Part shown: piece after piece, positions 1 through 9,780 of the stretch
How the letters are laid out: each line of letters starts with the position of its first letter
How positions within the stretch are numbered: position 1 is the first letter of the stretch
NCBI GenBank assembly: GCA_030581615.1
Contig: JAKTTT010000087.1
Location: 1-64,000 of the forward strand
From: Alloascoidea africana
Lineage: Eukaryota > Ascomycota > Alloascoideomycetes > Alloascoideales > Alloascoideaceae
Direction: 5' to 3'
DNA: 64,000 nucleotides
Made by a program: the position numbers and the translations under genes
The notes under the pieces: model-generated
What the model saw: the letters and a program-made list of their open reading frames with translations, nothing else
What the model was told of the DNA's origin: nothing
Databases searched by the model: none

Positions 1-88
1 TCTTGGCTATTAGAAACCCGTCCAAAGCTGTTCTCAAGTTAATAGATAGAGCAAGCACCTTACAATTCTAATGCCACACAAATGCCAG

Positions 89-169
89 CCTCTCCCTCCC
101 TCTCTCTCCCTCCCCCTCCCTCTCTCTCCCTCTCCCTCCCTCTCTCTCCCTCTCTCTCTCTCTCTCTCC
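89..169. repeat. CT-rich low-complexity tract
   Basis: About 80 bases made almost only of C and T in CCCTCTCT-type units, ending in a pure CT run. It gives spurious Ser/Leu/Pro reading frames on the plus strand. I see no coding signal in it. Confidence 0.9.
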
Positions 170-248
170 TTGCCCTTGCACTCTGCACTTTGCCCTGCTC
201 AAAAGATCATAAGAGAACCTGCTCCCAAGCTAGTTCTCTTATAGAAAT

Positions 249-636
249 TGTAAGAGTTCAGAGCTAAGGCTCTGTTCTCTTACACATGGTAGCGATGCCC
301 AAAAGGAATTCCGATGGCAGTATCGCCAAGATTTTTCTTTCAGCTTGAATATTTGTTAATCTTTATTAAAAGGAGTTAGACTAGCTTATATAGACTGAGC
401 CAAGAGAAGTCGAAATAATAATAGTGATAATTAAAGTAATGAGGCAAAGATATTCCATATATCTTTGGCGAATAGAAAGTAAAGCATAGTAATAGATTCC
501 AGTTGAAAGGCTAAGATAATAAGATAAGAAAGATAAGATAATGAAATAGATAACTTATCTTTGACCAATAAGGAACACAAGAAAGTAATATCAAGAAAAT
601 AACAGTTGATATTAGCGAAAGGGCATGTTCCTTACA
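249..636 (-). mobile_element. LTR-like unit of an LTR retrotransposon (fossil)
   Basis: Read on the minus strand the unit begins TGTAAG and ends CTTACA, a 6-bp terminal inverted repeat with TG...CA ends typical of LTRs. It also contains a TATATAA box and an AATAAA signal in LTR-like order. It sits directly 3' of a gag-like fragment on the same strand, so it looks like the 3' LTR of a heavily deleted element. The length of about 388 bp suits a fungal LTR. The family is probably Ty3/gypsy-like, judged from the gag fragment. Treated as a fossil. Confidence 0.6.
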
Positions 637-1552
637 CTCTCCCCTAACTTCAGGCTCCTCTCCAGCTTCAGTTGCACCAAAAGATTTCCACTGATCCATT
701 AAACTCTGAAGAAGAACGTCATTGGCTTCTGCAAAGAGTCTAGCGTGAACCGCTGTTACCAATGTTGTGTCACAATCTGACTAGGTGACATATAACAGCT
801 CTTTTTCTTTGTCAGTCCCAAGAATACTAGTCATCTCATTAATCCTAACTCTTGTTTCAGCTTCTGTTCTTGGCGGTTGTTCCAAGTAAGACACTTGTCT
901 GTTGTAAGGCTTAAAGTGTTGTTTATTTATCACTCTATGTTTCTTGGTTTAGTTGGCTGTTCTCACGCATCCACTTCAATAGCGCTTTCCAAAGCTTCAT
1001 TAACGTTTGAGGGTAGAGAAAGCCGTACCTGTTTTTGGACTTCAGGCTTAACCCCATCCAGAAAGAGTTCCAACATTGCCTCGTTGGAAATCCATTCTTC
1101 ACCAAGCTTAACTCTGAGCGTTTAAAACTGAACTGCATAGGACCGCACATCTCTACCCTCAAACGTTAATGAAGCTTTGGAAAGCGCTATCGAAGTGGAT
1201 GTGTGAGAACAGCCAACTAAACCAAGAAACATAGAGTGATAAATAAACAACACTTTAAGCCTTACAACAGACAAGTGTCTTACTTGGAACAACCGCCAAG
1301 AACAGAAGCTGAAACAAGAGTTAGGATTAATGAGATGACTAGTATTCTTGGGACTGACAAAGAAAAAGAGCTGTTATATGTCACCTAGTCAGATTGTGAC
1401 ACAACATTGGTAACAGCGGTTCACGCTAGACTCTTTGCAGAAGCCAATGACGTTCTTCTTCAGAGTTTAATGGATCAGTGGAAATCTTTTGGTGCAACTG
1501 AAGCTGGAGAGGAGCCTGAAGTTAGGGGAGAGTGTAAGGAACATGCCCTTTC
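617..1552. repeat. Near-perfect 403-bp inverted repeat built from a gag fragment
   Basis: Bases 617-1019 are the reverse complement of 1150-1552 at a constant offset; I see only about two mismatches over 403 bases. The spacer 1020-1149 is about 130 bases. Each arm carries a piece of a Ty3/gypsy-type gag gene (minus strand on the left, plus strand on the right) with a segment resembling the capsid motif ELFLDGVKPEVQKQVRLSLP. It also carries the first 20 or so bases of the adjoining LTR. The element is clearly broken and only a part of gag remains. The arms are so alike that the duplication or inversion is young, although the gag piece itself is decayed. Confidence 0.85.
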
Positions 1553-1741
1553 ATAATTATGATTCTTACTCTTTGTTCCGATAGCACAATCGGTCACATG
1601 TGTAAAATGAATACTGATGTTGTGTATTTAAAGTTAATTTCTGTAGCTTCCTTGTTCTTTTCTACATGTTACCTTAATGCAAGTTTTATGAAACCAAACC
1701 CACAACCCAAGTGTTCAGGACTGAGGCTCTGTTCTCTTACA
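1533..1741 (+). mobile_element. Second, shorter LTR-like unit (fossil)
   Basis: Starts with the same TGTAAGGAACATG as the left LTR-like unit, now on the plus strand, and ends in TGTTCTCTTACA, matching bases near 270-284. Only the two ends resemble the left copy; the interior differs and is about 180 bases shorter. It lies 3' of the right-hand gag fragment, so the whole locus reads LTR-gag facing gag-LTR. Broken fossil. Confidence 0.5.
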
Positions 1742-1743
1742 GA

Positions 1744-2351
1744 AACTATGAAGGTTTCTTCACGAAACTTCAAGGGTTCACGCTTGGAACCCTGGTTCAA
1801 TTATTCGCGCTGACTTTGCCAACATATGATCACTATTCAGTTATACAGTCGATTCGTATGACTTTGAGTTGTGACAATTTATGATGATAAATCTGACTTG
1901 TAATATTTAGTTTTGACTTAGAAAATTAGAAATAGCCACTGAATGTCAGCACTCGTCCTACTAGATCAAAACTTGGCTTCAAACCGCCGTGTCTCGTTAA
2001 AGCCCATTCGCTACTGCTCTATTTATTCTGTCCCTATCTCTCTGACTAACCTATGGACTTGGCAGACTAAAGACCTCTTATTGCTTGTCCTATATAACTA
2101 GCAACAAGAGGTCTTTATATAACTTTCTGCCTTCAGCGGCTATTCCTAATCATCTAAGTCAAAACTGAATGTTTCAAATCAAATCCGTCATCATCAGTTG
2201 TCACAACTCCGAGCCATACGACTCGACTGTATAACTGAATAAAGATCATATGTTGGCAAAGCCAGCGCGAGCCAGCTGGCAAGGGTCCTAATAATTGAAC
2301 CAGGTTTCCAAGCGTGAACCCTTGAAGTTTCGTGAAGGAACCTTCACACGA
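1744..2351. repeat. Diverged long inverted repeat, possibly a pair of solo LTRs or a fold-back element
   Basis: Bases about 1744-1945 match the reverse complement of about 2128-2351 with clear substitutions and one extra block of about 20 bases in the right arm. Shared blocks include TTCACGAAACTTCAAGGGTT and TTTGCCAACATATGATC. The centre (about 2065-2120) holds a smaller inverted repeat around AGACCTCTT. The right arm on the minus strand starts TGTGAAGGTTCC, LTR-like. No coding sequence is seen. The arms are much older than the palindrome just to the left. Confidence 0.7.
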
Positions 2352-3591
2352 TGTAAAATCGCAGCGTTTAACATATATCTAAAATATCTTGATTCATTGT
2401 TTCTATTTCTCATTCTTTTTTTATTCCTTCAAGAGAAAAACTATTCTATCTTATAAGAGATTCTAACAAACCCCAAGGTGTTCTTGATGTATATAAAATT
2501 TCTCCACCAAGGCCTAACATTAATTTAAGATTGCTCATCCACATCATGATCTCAGCACCCATTGTCTTGAGATTTAAGAAATATTAGATGTCACTGGGAT
2601 GAAAAAATACTAGCCATTAACTGTTTGAATTTTTTCACCTTTGTTTTCTAGTGGGGCTGGACTCAGGGCATGCATGGAGTATAGAACTGTTCCTGAAGTT
2701 AAAAAACACGACAAGACCGATGCCAAGTTTTACATCGTCCAGCCATTGATTGCGGTTAAACTGTTGCTCATTGGAATCAAGGACAGGCACCTTTTATCTC
2801 TTTCAGCTGTATTTCAAACGGTCAATGGCATGGCTTTTGGTAAAACTCATAAGCGTGTCCAAAACAAAACGGCATTGATGCTGAGATACACAGTATTGTG
2901 AATATATTCACAGATCTGTAGAGACGCTTCGAGGTTATTCTCTTCGCGTTCTATTGTCTATTGCACAATAACATGGAACGATTCTGAGTGCCAAACCACA
3001 AATTTGGAATATGGGGAGGTGAAGAAGAATTAGAATGTCCGTTTACAAGATCTTTTTCCTAAAGATTAGCCAAGATTTGTGGCAAAAAGGGACACAAACT
3101 ATGACAATGTCCTGTTTGTACTATACAAATTATATCTTCGCTCTTATCAGGGTTGTGTTCTTGCATTCGCCCAAATTACTTTTACAGCCTTAGATGAGAA
3201 ATAACAAGGGGAAAAAATAACACTAGTACATTCGTTTTTTAATATTACGGTTGCTAAGCTCAAGTGGAGAAGTAACTTCTGCTGCATTGGAAGAAAACCG
3301 TTAGAAACAACATCTTCTGTAAAGTGTTACCCTGTCTTTAGGGCGTAGCAACTTTGATTTTGCTCCTACTAAATTTGGTACGGGTTTGATATGTACCACA
3401 CAGTGTGTAATTTTCAGCACCAAACAAATTTCGACGCAGAAGGTGGAGAAAAACCTCCTCCAACGACAAGGCCGTACCAGTCATACAAAACTCTAGAGTA
3501 CTCACGCAATTGTACGGTCAGATACTGAATATACTTCTTCATTTTCAGATTTGTGCAAGTTTCTAACAGGTTGTTATTTCTAGGATTAACA
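2352..3591. other. Intergenic stretch upstream of EGD2
   Basis: No convincing gene. An 86-codon open frame at 2641-2901 starts at TTG, has no recognisable domain and is not conserved-looking. The last 200 bases are presumably the EGD2 promoter and 5' leader. Several pyrimidine-AG strings just before the start codon (for example TTTCTAG at about 3578-3583) would allow a leader intron, but this is not provable here. Confidence 0.6.
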
Positions 3592-4245
3592 ATGTCCCAG
3601 GAACCAAAGATTGAAGAAGTCACCGAGACTGTCCCAGCTGTTGAGGAACAGGCACATACTCATACCCATGACGGCCATGATCACGACCATAGCCACAGCC
3701 ACGGCAATGATGATGACCAGGAGATCCCAGACGGTGCATCAGTCTCTGTGTTGTCTCGTAACGAGAAGAAGGCACGAAAGCTCATCTCCAAGCTCAACTT
3801 GAAGAAGGTTAAGGGAATCAACCGTGTTACTTTCACCAGATCCAAGAACTTCATCTTTGTCGTTCAGGATCCTGAGGTTTACAAGAGCTCCGCTGGAACC
3901 TATGTTGTGTTTGGCGAAGTCAAGGTTGAGGACATTAATCAGAAATACGCTGCTGCTCAACAAGCTCAACAGGCTGCTGCTGCCGCTGCTGCTGCCTCTA
4001 CTGAGGGTGGTGAGATTGCTGCTAAGGATCCAGCTTCAATTACTGCTGACTTGGAGGCCGCTGCATCTACCTCCAAAAAGGAAGATGACGCTGAAGATGA
4101 TGCCGAGGTTGATGCTTCTGGACTTGATGAAAAGGACATTGAATTGGTCGTTGACCAGGCTGGTGTTTCACGAGCCAAGGCAGTGAAGGCTCTACGTGAT
4201 CAAAACGGAGACATTGTGAATGCCATTATGCAACTCACAGAGTAA
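3592..4245 (+). CDS. EGD2: Nascent polypeptide-associated complex subunit alpha
   Basis: Predicted 217-residue NAC alpha subunit, which pairs with the beta subunit (Egd1/Btt1) and binds nascent chains at the ribosome exit. The start is the ATG giving MSQEPKIEE. The NAC domain follows at about residues 50-115 (SRNEKKARKLISKL ... YVVFGEVKVED), then an Ala-rich linker. A C-terminal UBA domain follows at about 178-217 (DIELVVDQAGVSRAKAVKAL ... IVNAIMQL). These match the family in order and length. Odd: residues 23-40 form a His/Asp-rich run (HTHTHDGHDHDHSHSHG), a possible metal-binding patch before the NAC domain. Some filamentous fungi have a His/Asp run after the domain instead (from memory). 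Single exon within the coding part. Confidence 0.95.
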   Translation: MSQEPKIEEVTETVPAVEEQAHTHTHDGHDHDHSHSHGNDDDQEIPDGASVSVLSRNEKKARKLISKLNLKKVKGINRVTFTRSKNFIFVVQDPEVYKSSAGTYVVFGEVKVEDINQKYAAAQQAQQAAAAAAAASTEGGEIAAKDPASITADLEAAASTSKKEDDAEDDAEVDASGLDEKDIELVVDQAGVSRAKAVKALRDQNGDIVNAIMQLTE

Positions 4246-4583
4246 ACGCATACATTATAGCATTTAGAAAATTACCCTAACGATAAGTGCTAATGGTAAA
4301 CCTGAATGTTTCAGGAAAAGTTCATACATTATGAATTTCACAACACATGTGAGCAATCTCTAAAGTATCAATATCCTTTAGTGATTAAAATAGTAAATAT
4401 GTCAGTCATAATAATTGGTAGATTGGCAGCCTTTCAAGGAAACCGCAAAGTCAAAGACAAAGCCTACACCGGTACTCGTTTCCATAACGACAACGTAAAA
4501 CAGTATAGATGCAAAAAGACATGCAGAAAAATGCAAAAAGAATCAAAAACAAAAAGATAATGCTAAGCTGAGACCTCTCTTTC
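4246..4583. other. Convergent 3' intergenic region EGD2/LNP1
   Basis: AT-rich 3' flank shared by EGD2 (plus) and LNP1 (minus). An 84-codon open frame at 4306-4560 has no domain and I treat it as chance. Confidence 0.6.
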
Positions 4584-5552
4584 TCAATTTCGTTTTCTCA
4601 CAGTTTTGTTTTGAGATTTCCTCATACCAGTGGTATAAACAACGTCAGAGATGCTACCCTGAGATCGTCGATCTATGGCCGTGATAGCAGAAGCAGAGTC
4701 AGAAGGAGGACTACCGGATAACGAGGGAATCTTATCCACGTCCTTCTTGTGTTCTTCAGCATTCGGTTCAATATCTGTATCACTGAAGTTGCCGGCTGTA
4801 TCTCTGGACATTTTGGAAATGGCATATCCCAATTCTCCATTCTGAGCACCACAGTTTGGGCAGATGTAAAAGAGCTTAAGTGGGTCTGCTCCAGGAGGAG
4901 CTAGACCATTGTGGCATAGGCAGGCGTTGCAAATAAGAGCATAACGACCGTTTTTTGTGTTTGCATAGTCCTGGTTCCCAAGCAAAAAGTCGAGAAAATG
5001 GTCAAACCAAGTCAAACCGGGTCTGAACTTGCTGCCTGTTAAATTCTGGTAGTCTTCAATAAGATTAAATTTTTGGGCAATGTATTCTTCACTGGCCTGG
5101 GATGCATTTTCCAGGTAGTCATCCACATTCAAGTTCTGACTGCTGTATTTACGAACGAGTGACCGTGTGGAATAGAAATTTGTTTTGGATTTCAACTCCT
5201 CAATTTTGGCTTCCTGTTCTTGCTTTAACAGCTCTAGCTTTGTCTCGTGTCGCTGGATGGTGTTAGAGTAATACAGAAAAATGAATTTCCGCAGGCCGTA
5301 TATTGCAAAGGGACCCAGGAAAGCCGTTCCTAACTCATAATTTGTGTACCTCTGTAGAGATTTCCGTATGAAAAGAACAACTATAAATGCCGAATATACA
5401 ATCGTCCAGTAAAGCGTCATATTACGGGTCACCTTACGCTGCCTGTAGGTGGCCACGACTATCCGGCGTTTCCTATCATTAATCTTTTCTGACAGCGAGG
5501 TGAGCTGTTCTTCGTATGAAAGTTTCTTTTTGAATAGACCAAGGCCAAACAT
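4584..5552 (-). CDS. LNP1: Lunapark family ER three-way-junction protein
   Basis: 322-residue Lunapark homologue. Lunapark proteins sit in the ER membrane and stabilise three-way tubule junctions, acting against reticulon/Sey1 activity. The layout matches. A short cytosolic N-terminus with a basic helix comes first, then two hydrophobic segments at about residues 46-64 and 77-95, then a coiled coil at about 100-125. The Lunapark zinc finger (C208-x2-C211 ... C231-x2-C234, with the PPGADPL segment between) is followed by an acidic, Ser-rich tail. The N-terminal glycine-rich MFGLGLF start resembles the family, although position 2 is Phe, so the usual N-myristoylation is not predicted. A reticulon gene (RTN1) lies about 10 kb downstream. 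Confidence 0.9.
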   Translation of the reverse strand: MFGLGLFKKKLSYEEQLTSLSEKINDRKRRIVVATYRQRKVTRNMTLYWTIVYSAFIVVLFIRKSLQRYTNYELGTAFLGPFAIYGLRKFIFLYYSNTIQRHETKLELLKQEQEAKIEELKSKTNFYSTRSLVRKYSSQNLNVDDYLENASQASEEYIAQKFNLIEDYQNLTGSKFRPGLTWFDHFLDFLLGNQDYANTKNGRYALICNACLCHNGLAPPGADPLKLFYICPNCGAQNGELGYAISKMSRDTAGNFSDTDIEPNAEEHKKDVDKIPSLSGSPPSDSASAITAIDRRSQGSISDVVYTTGMRKSQNKTVRKRN

Positions 5553-6269
5553 TCGCCTTACAGAATGAGTTATAAGCTAAACAGGGAAATAAAAGGTGGC
5601 ACAATCGCTGTAACAATGGTGATGGAGGGAAGGTGTTGTTGTAACAGGGTTTCACCTTTTGGCGTCATCTCAGTGGGCTAGTAGTATTACCCGGTCACGC
5701 CAGAAACGCCAAACTGAACGTGACACTCAACCTCTCTTTCTTCATGTTTCTCGTCCATTTTCGTCGTGCGAACGCAGGTGCAAAAGTACCTAGTTTGATC
5801 AAAAATTGCAGGAATATGCAACCTGGAAACAGTATTGCAAGGGATACCATGCTCAATATTTAAGCAGTAGGACGAAACGTGGGGGGCACAAAACTCAGAA
5901 GCTTTGTTCACGATAAAGACCAAATCCAATCTCTATAAGAGTAAGGAAGTAAAGGGAGGCAAGTTTCTGGACTTTAATATCTACTTATTTTGTATTGGCA
6001 AGCAAAAACGCTATCGGAAAACCCCTGGTTGAAGGAGACCTTGGACAAACTCAACAGGGAGGAAGGAGTAAGTACTCGCAAGTAGTAGAACATGTTTATA
6101 CTATACCAGCTCTATATCCCCCAAGAAACAAGTTTTCTGTATGAAAATCATATTCCATTAATCAACAACTGGCAATATTTCTGTATCACATATCCACATC
6201 CAAACCGACCCACACTCCAGGTTAATTCACACCGACTGCACAAAAGTACAACAACCTAATCATCAACAG
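5553..6269. other. LNP1 upstream region
   Basis: Contains the probable LNP1 promoter with a TTACCCGG site, then unremarkable AT-rich sequence. An 80-codon minus-strand frame at 5687-5929 shows no domain and overlaps the promoter; not called. Confidence 0.55.
5687..5694. promoter_or_regulatory. TTACCCGG motif (Reb1-like site) upstream of LNP1
   Basis: Exact TTACCCGG about 135 bases upstream of the LNP1 start. TTACCCG is the Reb1 recognition core in Saccharomyces. The same motif appears in the ATP18/NHP2, LYS4, RTN1 and BDF1 promoters in this window, which is what makes it notable. Confidence 0.5.
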
Positions 6270-6900
6270 GCCCAAAGATACCCTTACTGCTTTCAACTGG
6301 TATACCAATTCAGATTGTATAATCCTTTGGTTCAGAAAGATATGAAACAGGTCAAGTGGCCATCTATACACGATGGGTGACTGACTGACTGCATTGTAAA
6401 AACAATTGAAACCGATAATGGCAGTGGGTTTAAAGACGCAGAAATCGCGAAATCCACTACCGTTTCACATTTCATTCACAAGTAGCTACATAGAACCTGC
6501 ACCATAGCACATGTTTAGAGGTTTGCGGATACGTTACTATCTTCCTATAATGTTGCCATTTGCTCATTGATTTCTCTAACAATGCACGGCCATAGGGAAA
6601 TGGGTAGTCGTGATTGGTCTCCAGTGGATCTCAAACATTGTGCGATTGTTAGCTCAGTTGCACCGTTCGTGAATGGAGATTTGGGGCTGGTTAGAAAGTG
6701 CTTGATATTCTTTCGGGCAGTGAATTTCTCGATTCCCGCAATTTGAATTGGCCGCCGTTATCAGTTACAATAGTCTTGGCTTTGCAGGCACCCCCGCCCA
6801 TGGATAGCTTTAAAGAGCATGAGTGCATTCTTTTCAAAAGAAAAATGGACAAGGAGAGAAGTTTTAGATATGGAATGGGCTAGCTTTTTACAATTACAAC
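6270..6900 (+). mobile_element. Decayed Ty3/gypsy-type integrase remnant (fossil)
   Basis: Plus-strand translation gives short stretches that resemble the integrase catalytic core of Ty3/gypsy elements. They include a TDNG motif (IETDNGSGFKDAEIAK) near 6410-6455 and an ELAAVISYNSLGFAGTPAHG-like stretch near 6745-6805, in the order expected for the family. The region is interrupted many times, has no flanking LTR that I can see, and looks old. Family assignment rests on short motifs only, so confidence is moderate to low. Confidence 0.45.
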
Positions 6901-7875
6901 AATATCAGCCTTGATTACGGATAAATGTATCTATTGCTATGCTACCAACATAGGCTATCACAAAGAGTCAGATTGTGGAGTTTATCTTCTTTTCTATATG
7001 AGTGTGAGGATTGGTGGGAAATCAAGGGCTTACTAGTTCACTAACAGAACGTTAATGCTACTTGTAAAGAACTGAATTAATTTCTGGAAAACTTGTTAGG
7101 AATAAAAGCGTAGACTTTAAATCCTGAATTTATCGGTCAACAAATTCAAGGCTACAAACTTCTTAGTCATTAATTACGTACCTGAGGATTACGGGTACGT
7201 TCTAAGCTCAAGTCAATAAACGTGACAATCTCACAAAAAGTAAATGTGTGGCTAAATCATTGGAGTGGCTTCCCCGACTTTAAAAAATTATCGTAATTAT
7301 AACCATAATGGAAGGCGTTGTTATCTTATGTCAATAATTGATAATAAATGATGAGCTGCCATAAGTATGCTTTCAATTAGAACTGAAGACTAAAAGAATT
7401 AACTCAGAAAACGGTCATCATCGTTTCCATTGCAAAAAGCATATACCTTAGAAAGGAAGAACAAAATTCATCAACAATGGCATGCTTCAAACTAAATGAG
7501 CAAGACACAAGTTACAAGATGACTAAATGAAAAACCCTTTGGCGCTACCGCTAGATAAACATTTGGTAGAGGGTTGGAAAAGCCAACAAACTGCTGCTAG
7601 CAAAATCATCAAGATGTACCCTCAGGCGCCTAAATATTTAAATGTATGGAAAGTTTGGTGTTAATACATACTAGCAGTGGGATATTCTATGGACTTTGTT
7701 CAATCTCTTATCCATTTGTATTGTAGTCTTGAACTGATAACCGAATTCGAATCTGAATATTTCCATCTTTGATTTGGTTACATTGCAGAAGTTCCACCAG
7801 CTTGATCAGGACAAGCTGGTTGGTAGGCAAAGCCATGCTTATGCTCACATCCAATTACATAGGCCTGAAACCAAA
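6901..7875. other. Intergenic stretch 3' of MNS1
   Basis: AT-rich sequence with no open frame worth calling and no RNA gene that I can recognise. It may include further decayed retroelement sequence continuous with the integrase remnant, but I see no motif that shows this. Confidence 0.5.
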
Positions 7876-9495
7876 TTAGAGATCTTTGGACTCGGTCTTT
7901 TCCCTTGATGCCCTTTTCCATCCTGTTTTGAACGGAGCTAGGTCAATTTTAGGGAACGGATGGGCCTCGGTGTTGAAAACGACCTTACTCAAGGGTAACA
8001 AATCTTCATCATCGTCAAATAGCAGATAAAGATATTTTAACGTTTCCGAAAGCCAAAAGGATTCCATGTTATCTTTTTGTCTGGGTGGAACTGAGGTAAC
8101 ATCGTCCAAACATACATAACCAGCGTCACCTTCCACCTTTGAGTGGTTCTGAAACGCTTGAAATATCTCCCATCCCCAATTCCGATATTTCACATCCTTT
8201 GTGATTCGCCACAGAACAAAAAGACTCTCAACCGCTTCAGGTCGTTGCAGATTATGCTTATCATTGGGAAAGATAACAAAGTCTTGTGCGTCTTTCTTGT
8301 TTGGGTCTGTGTTAAAATAGACAATTTCAGAACCTAGCCCAGTTTCTGTCTGAGCATAGATCTCATAACAAGTCTTTGTTATATCTTGGGCTAGCCGTAG
8401 ATCTTGATACCTGTTGACCGTCCACCAGCCCAGCTTTGTAGCTTCGGATTCTGATAATCCCTCTGTTGCTCCAAGTGCAATCAACCCGCCCATAAAGCAT
8501 ACCAGATGGTCCATCTTGGAAGAAACTTTCCCGCCTACCCCTTTGGGTAATTCTCCAATAAATTGAAGCTTTGAAGGATAGGACCTTTTCAGCATTTTCC
8601 TCTTCACGCCTGTCAGCGCTTCATTGTACATGTCCAGATACACCGGCTCCTGTCTCTTCGTTTGCAAGTATTGTTTCAAAAGATACTCATAATATGAATC
8701 GCCTCTTGAGCCAAGCCTAATCAAACGACCTTGGAATTTACCAGTGTCAGGCTGAATGAAAATCGGAACAAGGCCATAAGGAGGTTGGTTTCCGTCTATT
8801 ACTGGCATAACCTGTTCTGCTTTCTCCCAGTACTCTGCATTTCCAGTAAGATGTGCTAGATACTTGAACTCCAATTGCAAGGTTGCTGCTTCCGCAGTAG
8901 AGCTAGCACCTTGATCAAACGGGCTCTTTATGCCTTCCCCTGTGCTCAAGTGGACACCAGAATAGGCAATACCTGTTCCACTATCGAACGCTCCCAAAAG
9001 TCTGTCTCCAAGATCTATTGCCCTTTCCAAGTACAGCTCATCAGAAGAGAGGTAATACGCAGATAGCAGCCCTCCTAGCATGCGAATGGTCGTTTCAAAT
9101 GTGTTTATGGTATAGTCGATGTTATAGTCAAGGTCGTTTTTCACAAAATCCCTTGCTGCTTCCAACTCGTCTGTCAGGCCCATGATCATCAGAGTGTCCA
9201 GGGAATCCACAATAATCCATCCCACAGGCGCAGGACCTATATTTTCTCCTGATTGCGATAATGGATTGTAAATGTCTTTCCCCCAAGCATACTTCTCGTA
9301 TCCATACCAGGAATCTATGAAGGCCTGCCGAACTTCATCTTGCCTTGATTTCCATGTGTTTGCACCATTACCTAGTGGTTTATCGTGTGCTTCGTTGCCC
9401 GTGCTGGCATTCCCCAATTCATCCCCCAAATAGTAGGCGTACAGTATATATCCAACGTAAGCTATAATGCCAACCAACAGAGGCTTGAAAGCCAT
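7876..9495 (-). CDS. MNS1: ER class I alpha-1,2-mannosidase (GH47)
   Basis: 539-residue type II membrane enzyme that trims one mannose from Man9GlcNAc2 in the ER. I chose the ATG giving MAFKPLLVGIIAYVGYILY because it starts directly at the signal-anchor (about residues 4-22). The frame stays open upstream for 65 codons, but that part lacks family features. GH47 hallmarks follow in order: GPAPVGWIIVDSLDTLMIMG (88-107), TFETTIRMLGG, SSTAEAATLQLEF (198-210), RLGSRGDSYYEYLLKQYLQ, RPEAVESLFVLWR (418-430), DNMESFWLSETLKYLYLLF and VFNTEAHPF (507-514). The last contains the Thr that ligates Ca2+. C333 and C376 correspond to the essential disulfide of yeast Mns1. Looks complete. Confidence 0.95.
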   Translation of the reverse strand: MAFKPLLVGIIAYVGYILYAYYLGDELGNASTGNEAHDKPLGNGANTWKSRQDEVRQAFIDSWYGYEKYAWGKDIYNPLSQSGENIGPAPVGWIIVDSLDTLMIMGLTDELEAARDFVKNDLDYNIDYTINTFETTIRMLGGLLSAYYLSSDELYLERAIDLGDRLLGAFDSGTGIAYSGVHLSTGEGIKSPFDQGASSTAEAATLQLEFKYLAHLTGNAEYWEKAEQVMPVIDGNQPPYGLVPIFIQPDTGKFQGRLIRLGSRGDSYYEYLLKQYLQTKRQEPVYLDMYNEALTGVKRKMLKRSYPSKLQFIGELPKGVGGKVSSKMDHLVCFMGGLIALGATEGLSESEATKLGWWTVNRYQDLRLAQDITKTCYEIYAQTETGLGSEIVYFNTDPNKKDAQDFVIFPNDKHNLQRPEAVESLFVLWRITKDVKYRNWGWEIFQAFQNHSKVEGDAGYVCLDDVTSVPPRQKDNMESFWLSETLKYLYLLFDDDEDLLPLSKVVFNTEAHPFPKIDLAPFKTGWKRASREKTESKDL

Positions 9496-9780
9496 GATAA
9501 GGGTGTGGATTGTTGGAGAGAAGACAAGTGGACTGTTGTAGACTTGACAAAAATTCAGGACACAACTCTTCCTCCTGTTTCTAGAATACGGTGACACAAA
9601 ACAACAGCGGCAAGTGGATGAAATGTAATATGAAAACTGTTTTACCAAAACTCGGTAGAATTTAGCACTACGGTTACAACATTTAAACAAACAACATTTT
9701 ATAAAATTGGCATTTCGCTGTACTTTATCTTTTTCTATAACAATCGGTTGTCGCAGATTACCACACGCAGCTCTATCAGT

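Noticed and set aside
2641-2901. 86-codon open frame
   Set aside because: Starts at TTG, no recognisable domain, no splice partners found; may be chance.
4306-4560. 84-codon frame 3' of EGD2
   Set aside because: No homology-like motif; sits in the convergent 3' region.
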